From Dactylis glomerata (Eukaryota > Streptophyta > Magnoliopsida > Poales > Poaceae): a stretch of DNA of 64,000 nt. Below, one piece after another: positions 20,803 through 31,300 of the stretch. Every line of letters begins with the position of its first letter. The stretch's first letter is position 1. A program made the position numbers and the translations under genes. The notes under the pieces were generated by a model. It had not been told where the DNA came from. It saw only the letters and a program-made list of their open reading frames with translations, and searched no databases. Where the stretch lies: positions 744,001 through 808,000 of the forward strand of contig QXEO01001565.1 of assembly GCA_007115705.1 (NCBI GenBank), in the 5' to 3' direction.

Positions 20803-22546
20803 ATTTTATTTAGATTTATGTTTATCTATATATCAAAACGCGTCTAGATCTATGCAAATCTAGATAAAGTTGAGACATCACTTTATAAAGAAAAGGATCA
20901 ACATGCATGGTTGCATAACTAAGAAACTAACCACCAGGAAAATGAGAAGAATTTGATGCAACGACCTCCAATATGACACACATATATATAGTTTGAGGCA
21001 GGCACATCTCCAAGCTAGGTACTCAAAATAGTCTTTGGCATTTGTTTGTAGGCAATCCTGTTTAGATTTGGTCAGGATTTTCTCTACACCTCTGCAATAA
21101 TCGAAATTAATACAGAACAAGCATCAATTAACAATCGAAAATTCAGTTAATCCACAAAAGAAGTATAGAAGTATGAATACAGAAGTATGCAGTTATAGAG
21201 CAATCTGCACAATTGTATTACCAAAGTTCACCTCCTTGTCTTGCCATTTTTCTATTCATGGAATTGAGGTATTACAATTTTTGCAACGTTGAAAGAAAAT
21301 GCGGAGTATTTAATCTATATTTTCAAGGAAAACCAAATTTAATCTTGATACTAAGAAACCTAAATTATGTTGATACAAAACCATTAAAGTACTCTAATTA
21401 GCCTTTTTTATGTTAACCCAATTTTGTGTCAACTTTTATTCAAGATGTTTGAGTACATGTTGTCTAATATTCCATGAAGATTTAGTTATCCGAACTATAT
21501 ATTTGAAGGGACGCATGTACCATATAAGGAAGATATAGATAGATAGAGAGTTGGCTAGTAAGCAAGGTGGTACCTATCATTTTCGTCTTTCTAGAATATG
21601 CACACCCAGAAATTATGGGGTGTGTCGAGCAATATGGTCTATCAATAAAGTAGTAAGTAGGGGGTGTATGGCGAGGCTATCTCAAACCGTTATACAAGCG
21701 AGAAAATGGAGAAAGACCTAATCTTATGTCAAAGAAGCGTCGAGGGAATTGGACATGGTCTCTAAGCCATATGAGACTTATGAAGGGTAAAATTTCCCTT
21801 AATGGCGTCAGACTGAGTCGTACATAACTCCTTTAATCGGAATCTAGAGCTCTCAAATTTTATCCAAATTTGATATATCTATACGCTAAAGCATGTCCAG
21901 ATCCATGCAAATCTAGATAAAGTTGATACATCACTTTGTGGACAGAGGGAGTACTGAGTTTAAAGTGTAGTCGCTGCGCAACTAAAAAACTGACCAACAG
22001 GGAAGCTACAATTTGATACAACAACCTCCAATATGACACATCAGTTTGAGGCAGGCACACATCTCCAATCTGGACACTTGTTTACAGGAAATCCTGTTTT
22101 GATTTGGTTAGGATTTTCTCTACACCTCTGCGACAATCAAAATCAATACATAGCAAGCAACAACAACCACAAATTCAGGCAGTCCACAGAGTGTGTACGG
22201 AAGTATGCATAAAAAAGTATGCAATTATAGATCAGTCTCCACAACTATATCAGCAAAGTTCATCTCCTTGTCTACCCTCTTTCTATTCATGAAATTGATG
22301 TATTACAATTTTCTGCAACACTGAAAGAAATGATGTAGAGTATTTAATCTATATTTTTGAGGAAAACTAAATTTACCTAAATACTGAGAAAGCTATATTA
22401 TGTTGATGCAGAACCATTAAAGTACTCCAATTAGCCTTTTTATGTTAACCCAATTTTATATCAACTTATTCAAGATGTTTGATCACATGTTGTCTGATGT
22501 GTTATGAAGATTCAGTTATCCGAATATCATATAAGGAAGAGAGAGA

Positions 22547-22593
<47 letters not shown>

Positions 22594-22660
22594 GACTAGT
22601 AAGCAATGTGGTACCTCTTATTCTCATGTTTCCAGAATATGCATACCAATAAAGTATAGG
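20803..22660. repeat. Diverged 1.04-kb tandem duplication
   Basis: The interval 20803-21620 matches 21855-22660 in the same orientation with an offset of about 1035-1041 bp. Shared blocks include GCAAATCTAGATAAAGTTGA, ACCTCCAATATGACACA, TTTTCTCTACACCTCTGC, CATTAAAGTACTC and GACTAGTAAGCAA (GGCTAGTAAGCAA in copy 1). Each copy begins with the remains of a Stowaway-like MITE end (copy 2 keeps TGGACAGAGGGAGTA at 21941-21954). No conserved reading frame was found. The spacer 21621-21854 shows nothing recognised. Confidence 0.75.
22536..22590. repeat. GA microsatellite
   Basis: An almost pure GA run of about 55 bp with one C interruption. The corresponding position in the other copy of the duplication (about 21535) holds GATAGATAGAGAG, so the run expanded in one copy. 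Confidence 0.95.
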
Positions 22661-22665
22661 GTATA

Positions 22666-23453
22666 TGAAAGGGCATGTACCCCCATGTGTGGTTTTGGTA
22701 ATTAATGACAATCCCTATGTACTAATGTTTGCTTTGAGTTATATTTATAGGATTTGTCTTTAGACAATGCTTGAGCCATATGTTCGCTTCATGGTTGTAA
22801 TAAGAAGATAAAGTGATGCTCAAGTCAATATTCAAGAAAAGAAGATGAATTGCAAAGTTAATCAAGTGAATGTGCAAAGAATGAAGTCAAGATTGATAAA
22901 CACATTTAGAAGTTTAGAAAGTGCAAGTTCAACATGATCCATCTCGAAAGATATCATTTGTTTGAATCTTTCAATGGATTCATGAAGATGGAGCTTTGCT
23001 AGGTTCTCCCATATTGGGGTATGGGGAGTATTTGGAGAAGTCTTCGTGAAGCGTGTGCTAGCAAGCGCAATCAAGAAAGATGGTCCAACTTGGAGACAAG
23101 ACCGTCATCATCTAGCTCTAGTTGAATGCACAAGGCAAAGGTATGATCTAGATAGGGTTTTAGGATCGGGAGCCGTACTATCAAGAGGGGCTCTCGAGTG
23201 AGTAACTAAATCGTATTGATTCTAAGAGAGCTCAAACTTTGCATACTTGGCATCATCTTTCTTGGTTCTTTTTTGGGTTTTATCCATGTGAGGTTCTAGA
23301 GCTTTTGGTTATTTCCATGACAAGCTCTAGTTCATAAAAAATGGATTTCACATGAAACACTTATTGCATTTTTGGTGTTTGGAGGTTTTACCGGTTTGTA
23401 TTTGAAGAGAGGTGAAACCTTTCATCATTTAGTTTTATCCTCCTTTATTGGAC
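22666..23453 (+). repeat. Left part of an older LTR, split by the chromovirus
   Basis: It starts TGAAAGGGCATGTACCCCCA and reads into TGGTTTTGGTAATTAATGAC, a start I recall from large LTRs of Triticeae-type grasses (family not certain). It is cut at 23453 by the chromovirus and resumes at 36588; both sides carry TGGAC. There is no internal domain in the window. Confidence 0.6.
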
Positions 23454-24409
23454 TGTAACAACTCAGAATTTGTAACCCAACTCTTATTAAATAAAGAGTC
23501 AAAAATTGGACCCAAATAAAACTTTTTCTTCAATATTGCATGCACACATGCATTCTCTTTATTTATATTTCTATGATTTTATGTGTGTTCTTTTGCTTGA
23601 GCATTGGTTAAACAATTCTAAGTGAACCAAGAGAAACAACTAAGAAAGATATTAGGAACCAAAAGAACCAAAAATAAAAATAGGTAAGAAAGAGATAAAG
23701 TTAATATGATCTAGAAACTGTTAATGACTACACCACTTTGAGCCCTTATATTAAGAAATCTGCAGCTCACCTTCTTGTTTGGCCAACTAGTTGAGCTTAA
23801 CCAAGTTATGGACTAACTCAACCAACAAAGATCTACCAAAATTTCAAACCAGAACACTACTCAAACTTGAGCCAAAGTTTGAATCTGAAACAGAAACCAT
23901 TTCAAATTTGAAATATAAATTTTTGCAAAACTCATTATTTCTCCAGAACAAAAATATGCCTGGGTACCTTATCCAATATGATGAGCACCCAAAGTGGCAA
24001 ATTTGAAAAATTCGAATTTTTAGTTCTTGTAAGCATTTCGTCGAACACCTGCAGAAGAAAATCAAACCAAATCCAACTTCACTGTGCTGCACTGTGCTAG
24101 CTCGCTGCAGCCCTGTAGCCATGCCCCCTGGCCGCGCCTCGATCGATTCCAGCCCCCTCTGCCCCGACCCAAGCCATGGAAGAAGGAGGAGAAGAGGAGA
24201 AAACGCCCAGGACCCCCTCCCAGGAACCCACTGTCCCGCGCGATGCCGACCAACGTGAAGGCGCCAGAGGCGACCCACAGCGCCCCGCAGCCGAGTCGAC
24301 ACCAGCCCAGCACCACCCCGAGGCCGCCGTGACCGGAGCGAGCTTGCAACGCCGCCAGGACCCCCGCAGCGTCGAGCTTCTGGCCGCGCTTGTCCCGGCC
24401 ACCTGGGCC

Positions 24410-24417
24410 TATATAAA
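24410..24417 (+). promoter_or_regulatory. TATA box of the chromovirus
   Basis: TATATAAA in the context GGCCTATATAAACCCC, about 960 bp into the LTR, with a CT-rich initiator region downstream (24445-24480). The copy in the 3' LTR is at 33885-33892. Confidence 0.7.
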
Positions 24418-24680
24418 CCCCCGGCGATCAAACGAAGCAACGCACCGCACTCCCCTCTACCTCCCAGACATCGCCGCTTACTCCCTCGTGCCTTAGTTCG
24501 CCGTAGCCAACCTCGCCGGCGCGGTACTGGACAGGAGCAGCGCCGCCGCGTTCGAGCACCGGGAGGCAAACTTCTGCAGGGAATCGGAGGAGGAGGAGTA
24601 CTGCAGCCGATCCCGAGCGTCGCCGTCGAGCCCTGCTTCCCCTACGCCTCGCCATCGCCGTCGAACATTCGTCTCTGCTC

Positions 24681-24690
24681 GCAGGTGAGC
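24681..24690 (+). promoter_or_regulatory. Candidate splice donor in the transcribed leader
   Basis: CTCGCAG|GTGAGC matches a plant 5' splice site well and lies about 270 bp downstream of the TATA box. Acceptor-like sites lie directly against the start codons of both ORFs (TTTTGTAG|ATG at 27323 and TATCTTCAG|ATG at 28380). The pairing is an inference. Confidence 0.4.
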
Positions 24691-27110
24691 CCCCGCTGTG
24701 ACTGAGGAAGAAGATGATCGTGAACCGTTAGATCGAGATCGGACGATAACTTACCGATTCGGGTTTTGAATTAGGTCTGACGTCGTGGCCCCACCTGTCA
24801 GTACCGATTTTTATTCCCCCGCCCCGCAGCGAAACGTTTTCTGGGCCGGCCCGTTCGGGGTCTGCTCAGGCTTGGCCCGTTTGGTTAGAAATCAACCCGA
24901 TTCGTTTTTAATTAATTCCCGCCCTTTTTCTTTTATTTCAAAACTGTTTCAAATGGTATTTTCAAACTTAAATTCCTAGAGTTTTATAAGTCCAAATTTA
25001 GCAAATAAATATTCGTTGGAAAGCTTATAACATGCTCTATCCAATGGTACTGGTTAGATCTCCAAAACAGTTAAGAATGAAAATGGTTATGAATAGTGTG
25101 ACCCTAGCTTGTGAATTAATGAAAGATTTCTAGAAAATTATTTAAGCCATCAATAATCATGAAAATTAAAATGTGAACTTACTAATGACCCCTCTTACTG
25201 TTAGCCAACACTAATCTACCCAAACCATATTAGTGTGACCATTTAGACCCTAACCCAAACCTATTTGTTAGCATAAAATGATAGAGCCCTAATGCACACT
25301 TAGAAGTAATTGCCCTCTTTACCCATTTCACTTAGTGGATCATTCCCACTTAAACTTGCCCTAGTAACCCTAAATCAACCCCAATGCTGCACCAGTGAAC
25401 CACCTAGGCCACTTAGCAAAGAATCTAGTATGCACACTTGAAGAAAAACTTAGAAGAAGGACTTATCTACCAACACATAAAATGCAACATGACTCAAATT
25501 GCAACCGGAATTAAAATACAACCTAAAGAATATTGTTTGAAAGTAAGCATGAGTGCTTGGTGTGTTGTTAGCTTGGTGAAGTGATGGTGTGTTTGTGTTT
25601 ATTCGTTATTAGACGCTAGTGTTGCCGAGGAGGATATTGGAGGGGATTATTATTATCCAGAAGAAGAAGAGAACCCCGGACACTTTGCCAACCAAGGCAA
25701 GCCATCTTTTGATTCATACTCCCACTACCTAGTTTTAATACTGCATTCTACTTGTTTTTAGTAAATTGCATGATTGAATTGCTAGAGTAGAATGATAGAA
25801 GTAAATTGCATGATTGAATTGCTAGAGTAGAATGATAGAAGCATATTGATGTCTTGGTTATCAAGAGCATCAAGCTGAGTTTATCCAACCATAGTAGTAG
25901 TACTATCACTCAATGTAGTTGCTTAGTCGCTAATAAAAGTTGAGGCTATCTCTGGAGGAACCCCATTGGAAAGGTGGTGACTTGACATTGAAACTTGAAA
26001 TGGGAGATTGCTCCTACATGATGGCTTTATGAAAGAAAATAATCTGGACTAAGAACTATGAAATGTATTTCTCAAATGACAACGAGTGATGTACATGGGT
26101 GCCAACTATACCGTACAACCACGTTACCCCTATATGGGAAGGGGCTTAATCCGTAGTTTGTTGATCTTAGTATGGGAGGTCTTGCATAAAATCTTCATGG
26201 AAGGACTCCACGGGCGGATACTTCTTGACCAAGTGGATTCCACTAACCCGGTCTCCGGGATGGGCATAACTAGAGGCGCCGGAGCGGGAAGTCCGTATCC
26301 CGGGCTCTAGGGAAGGATCCTATACTAGGATGAGCAAGTGAAAGAATTTGTTTGATTATCTGAAAGCCGCATACCTTTGTGTATAGCGAACCGTGGATTT
26401 CTCCCGGCAGATGTATCGAATCTTGTGGGTAAAGTGTACCCCTCTGCAGAGGTTTTCAAACTATTCGAATAGCCGAGTCCTCGGTCATGGACGGTTGGCA
26501 AACTCTACCTGGCTTTTGTCAAGAATAAAAAGAACAAGGGTGAACCTGGTGAATGACATGAATTTGAATTGACATGACTTGACCGGGATCTTGACACATT
26601 GAAGTTCCTCTTTAGAATGAACTTAGAGAACTAAACCTCTTTTCTACAAATGAGCATTCTTGGGAAATAAAACTAGCTTTTGCAAACCAACTTAGTGCTT
26701 AGTCCACTATACCCAACCTTGCATATCTACTTCATCTCTTCATTTATAAGATGGTTTGCGAGTGCATCCAATGTACTCACGGCTGTGTCCCTGGCTATCA
26801 ACTTGGCCAGACTATGGGGAGGAATACCAGGAGGAAGGGTATGAAGAAGAGTTCCAGAACTAAGCTCGTCTCCGTGAGTCGCCAATTGCCTGTAGGGAGA
26901 AGGCATGGGCCGAAGACGGTATTTCCGCTGCTATATTGTGTTGTAATATGACTTGGTCTATATGACCATTGTATTTGAATCATCGTATTGTAATGTCTGT
27001 GGAACTGGTTACCAACTACGTTCTGTATATCGCAACAATGATTCTGGGATTGCGGTGGAATACATAACGGGCACTTCGAATTTGTTATCAAATTTGAGGT
27101 CGTCACAAGT

Positions 27111-27122
27111 TGGTATCAGAGC
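27111..27122 (+). other. Primer-binding site, tRNA-iMet
   Basis: TGGTATCAGAGC is complementary to the 3' end of initiator methionine tRNA, the usual primer of this clade, three bases after the 5' LTR. Confidence 0.9.
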
Positions 27123-27322
27123 CTAGGCTGACCATAGGAGACCTTAGTTAGAATGGGCGTTAAAACAAAACCTTGTTAAAAGAAAGATACAAGAACGGTT
27201 GCAAAAATTGCTTAGTCTTTCCTCTCTAGTTACAAAGTTTTATACATACTTCAGTTTTAGCTTACTTAAAATTTTGCACACTTGAGTTGATCACTAACTT
27301 GAACTAATTTAAAATTTTGTAG

Positions 27323-28105
27323 ATGGCCCTGGTATTCACTGAGCAGTACCAGTTGGGCCAAGGTGGCAGCCTTTGTTTCGAGCGCGACCTCACCACTTTG
27401 ACCTTGTTCCTGAACCGTTTGTACCCGGAGTTCAAGGGAGCCGTGCTCAATGAGCACCCGGATGGAGAGCTACGGTGGCTCATCCGAGCTAGTTGCCGTG
27501 GCAAGAAGGGGATGTTGGGTTCTCCAAGGGTCAAGTTTGAGCTTGTGGAGAACACTTGGGCCGATGGTTTGGTCCGAGCGATGCAGGAGATGCACGCCCG
27601 CTTATGCGGACTGCACGTTGAGGAGGTTCAGGGAGGACGCTTCAAGGACTTTGCTCGGCGTGATGCGGATGGGCGTCCCGCAAACATGCCCGGGCAGAAT
27701 GAGCCGAGTACCTACATCGACCACATGGACTTCTTGCTGTACTCCACTCAGCAGGAGGCCGACCGTGCCCGTACTAGGGCCAACCTCGAGCACGTTGCAC
27801 TGGTGGAAGCGAGAAGCACCATCAGGATTCTTGCGAAGGAACGCAAGAGCCTTCGTCGCCAGCGCGATGAGAAGGAACAGGACCTTGAGGAGTTGAAGGC
27901 CAATGTGGCGGAGTTGACTGCGTACATTGAGAGTCTTGAGGATCACCTTGGTGAGGAGGAAGGCATTGATCTCCGCAAGGAGGATAATGCCCTCATTAGT
28001 GATGAGGATGACTTCATGGAGGACCTCGATGATCCGGAGGATGGTGGTCACAATGGATTCATTGTGAGCGACGAGGAGGAAGACCCCGAGGAGCCCGCTG
28101 TTTAA
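27323..28105 (+). CDS. Extra ORF upstream of gag (ORF0), coiled-coil protein of unknown function
   Basis: A 260-codon frame starts at ATG 27323, directly after an acceptor-like TTTTGTAG, and ends with TAA 215 bp after the PBS region plus 783 bp, 274 bp before gag-pol. The N-terminal 120 residues look globular (ERDLTTLTLFLNRLYPEF). Residues about 130-215 are a heptad-rich coiled coil with many Glu/Arg/Leu. The C-terminal 45 residues are very acidic (EDDFMEDLDDPEDGG and DEEEDPEE). I recall similar upstream ORFs in rice relatives RIRE3 and RIRE8, where the function is not known. It has no zinc knuckle or protease motif. The intact frame in a very young element suggests it is kept by selection. 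It could assist Gag assembly, but that is a guess. Confidence 0.75.
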   Translation: MALVFTEQYQLGQGGSLCFERDLTTLTLFLNRLYPEFKGAVLNEHPDGELRWLIRASCRGKKGMLGSPRVKFELVENTWADGLVRAMQEMHARLCGLHVEEVQGGRFKDFARRDADGRPANMPGQNEPSTYIDHMDFLLYSTQQEADRARTRANLEHVALVEARSTIRILAKERKSLRRQRDEKEQDLEELKANVAELTAYIESLEDHLGEEEGIDLRKEDNALISDEDDFMEDLDDPEDGGHNGFIVSDEEEDPEEPAV

Positions 28106-28379
28106 GTCCGAGATCCACGTATTACCTAGCTATGAGTTCCACTTTATGATCACTTCGTGTAGGTGTGAGTTGTATTCCCCTCTCTAGTAGACGAGTCGCA
28201 ATGGTTTGATGTAAACCATTTGTAATGTGTGAACTCGTATGTATGATATGTTTGATGAGTGATGAATGAAATTTGAATTTGGCCTCTAAGGCCTTAGTAA
28301 AACAAAATTGCATCATCCATGTACCTTTAAATCTTAGCAAATTAGCTTTTCCCTCTTATCTTACACACCTTATCTTCAG

Positions 28380-31300
28380 ATGCCGCGAGCACCCCCACCC
28401 CCGAACCCGGAAATGGCCGAATTGCTAAGATTGATCATGGAAGACCGGGAAGCAGCCCGAGCTGAGCGCCAAGCCAACTTGGCCACTCTTCAGCAGTTAA
28501 CCCAGATGGCAACGAACCACAACAATGGCAATGGCAATGGTGAAGGAGAAAACCATGGCAATGGAGAGCACCGATCCAAGTTAAGGAGTTTCCAGAACAC
28601 CAACCCTCCTATATTCACTAAGTCTGAAGAGCCCTTAGATGCCGATGATTGGCTTCGTACTATGGAGAACAACTTGGCAGTCGCCGAAGTTGGGGAAAAC
28701 GAGAAGGTCTTATACACCACCCACTATCTTGCTGGAGCGGCAAGAGCTTGGTGGGACAGCACCCGTGCCATGCAAGTTCCAGGGTATGTGATGCCGTGGG
28801 AAGAGTTCAAGAGCAAGTTTAGCAAAGCCCATGTTCCCAAGGGATTGGTAAAACGGATGAGAGATGAGTTCAGAAATCTGAAGCAAGGTTCTATGTCGGT
28901 GGTGGATTACCGTGACAAGTTCCTTACCTTGTCTAGATATGCCCCAGATGACACCAACACCACTGAGAAGAAGCAAGAAAGGTTTCTGGATGGACTTCAT
29001 GATGAGATGCAATGTGTCTTGGTCAGCATTCCTTTTGCCGACCTGGAGTCATTGGTTGACTCTGCCATTCAGATGGAAGGTAAACTCAAGCAAGCTACCG
29101 AGAACCGCAAGCGCCGTATGATGTATCAAGGCAACTCGAGCAACTCGCAGAAGCCAAGGGGAAATGCACCAATGGGTTTCATCCCTAGACCAATGAGGCA
29201 GTCTGCACCTGCTCCGCGTCCCAACTATCCTAACCGCCCACCCGGCAACAACTTCAACCGTGCACCCCCAAGACCTAGTGGCAACAACTTCAACACCAAT
29301 ACTCCAAGGCCAAATGGCGCCCCTGTGTTACCCAAGCCTGGTGACAAGTCTGGTGTTACATGTTATGAGTGTGGACTAAAAGGGCATTACTCCAATGAGT
29401 GCCCCAAGAAGCTGAATGATGCATCCAAGACTGCTGCCCCTGCTCAGCAACAGCGTCGTGTGGGAAATGGCAAGAACTATCCACCTAGGAACCAGCCTCA
29501 CTCTCGGGGCCGTCTGAATCACATGAATGTTGAAGAAGCTCAGGAAGCAACCGACGTGGTGCTTGGTATGTTCCCTGTTAACTCAGTTCTTGCAAGAGTC
29601 CTGTTTGATTCTGGAGCTTCACACTCATTTGTTACCCAATTATTCGTTGATAAAAGTGGACTTCAACCCACACCCTTGAAAGATGTCATGTCTGTGCAAA
29701 TTCCCGGGTCAGTAACAAAAGCTAGTTGTACTTGCTTGGCAGTGCCCATAGAAATCCATGGGATAGCTTTCTTAGCCGATTTGATAGTGTTGGGAACCAA
29801 GGGTTTGGAAGTAGTTCTTGGTATGAATTGGATGTCTTTTCATCAAGGAGTGATAGATTGTGCCAAAAAGACCATCACCATGAAGAGTAGCAATGGAATC
29901 ATAGTCAAGCATGTGTCCGTAAAACCACCCCAAACCACCAGATATCATAAGAGTATCTCAGGACCGACTTTGGAGCAAGTCCCCATCGTCTGTGAATACC
30001 CGGATGTCTTTCCCGATGAGTTACCCGGAATGCCACCGGATCGGGATATTGAGTTTATCATTGAGCTTATCCCCGGAACTGGATCAATAGCCCAACGACC
30101 TTATCGTATGAACCCAGCTGAATTAGTTGAGTTGAAGAAGCAATTGGATGACCTGTTGAGTAAAGGATTAATTCAACCAAGTTCTTCTGCTTGGAGATCA
30201 CCCGTTCTGTTTGTGGATAAAAGTGACGGTTCTAGCCGACTGGGCACTGATTATCGCAAGCTTAACGATGTGACCATCAAGAACAAGTATCCTCTCCCGA
30301 AGATTGAAGATCTGTTTGACCAATTGACTGGAGCACGAGTATTCTCGAAGATAGATCTTAGAACTGGATACCACCAACTGAAGATCCGTGCAACGGATAT
30401 CCCCAAAACAGCCTTCACTACCCGATACGGATTGTATGAGTACACCGTAATGTCATTTGGATTGACCAATGCCCCTGCTTATTTCATGAATCTCATGAAT
30501 AAGGTTTTTATGGAGTTCTTGGATAAGTTTGTTGTGGTCTTCATTGACGACATTCTTATCTACTCCAAATCCGAAGAAGAGCATGCAACCCATTTGAGAT
30601 TAATTCTAGAAACCCTAAGAGAGCATCAGCTGTATGCTAAGTTCAGTAAATGTGAGTTCTGGTTGAAGGAAGTTGGATTCTTAGGCCATGTGCTGTCAGC
30701 AGGAGGAATATCGGTAGATCCCAAGAAGATCAAATCAGTCCTGGAATGGGAAGCCCCTACCACTCAAACGGAAGTTAGAGGTTTCCTCGGATTAGCAGGA
30801 TATTACCGCAAGTTCGTCGAAGGATTTTCCAGTATTGCCCGTCCAATGACCCAATTGTTGAAGAAGGACAAGAAGTTTGAATGGACCCCTAAGTGTGAAG
30901 AGAGTTTTCAAGAGCTCAAGAAGCGATTGGTGACCGCCCCTGTCCTAACCATGCCCGATATCACCAAGAATTTTGATGTCTATTGCGACGCTTCCAAACT
31001 TGGACTTGGTTGCGTACTGATGCAAGAAGGAAAGGTCATAGCTTACCTCTCTAGGCAGCTTAAACCTCATGAAGAGAATTATCCAACCCATGATCTAGAG
31101 TTAGCAGCCGTGGTTCTAGCTCTGAAGACTTGGAGGCATTATTTGATGGGCAACCGTTGTGAGATCTATTCTGACCACAAGAGTTTGAAGTATATATTCA
31201 CCCAGAAGGAGTTGAACATGAGGCAAAGGAGATGGATAGAGTTGATCAAGGATTATGATCTGGAAATTCACTATCACCCTGGTAAGGCCAATGTAGTGGC

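Larger units (their letters stand above)
23454..27107 (+). repeat. 5' LTR (3654 bp)
   Basis: It runs from TGTAACAACTCAGAATTTG to GAGGTCGTCACA. U3 is AT-rich; a GC-rich promoter section with TATATAAA at 24410-24417 follows, then a leader with a donor-like site at 24685, then a long AT-rich part. A 40-bp tandem duplication (25761-25840) is present in both LTRs. Open frames of 60-240 codons inside the LTR are not taken as genes. Confidence 0.95.

Noticed and set aside
22502..22711. A Leu-Ser repeat frame
   Set aside because: It is the translation of the GA microsatellite.
23791..26951. Many open frames of 60-241 codons inside the chromovirus LTRs, present twice with identical products
   Set aside because: They occur on both strands of GC-rich or AT-rich LTR sequence and are repeated only because the LTRs are copies of each other. 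No domain or coding bias supports them.
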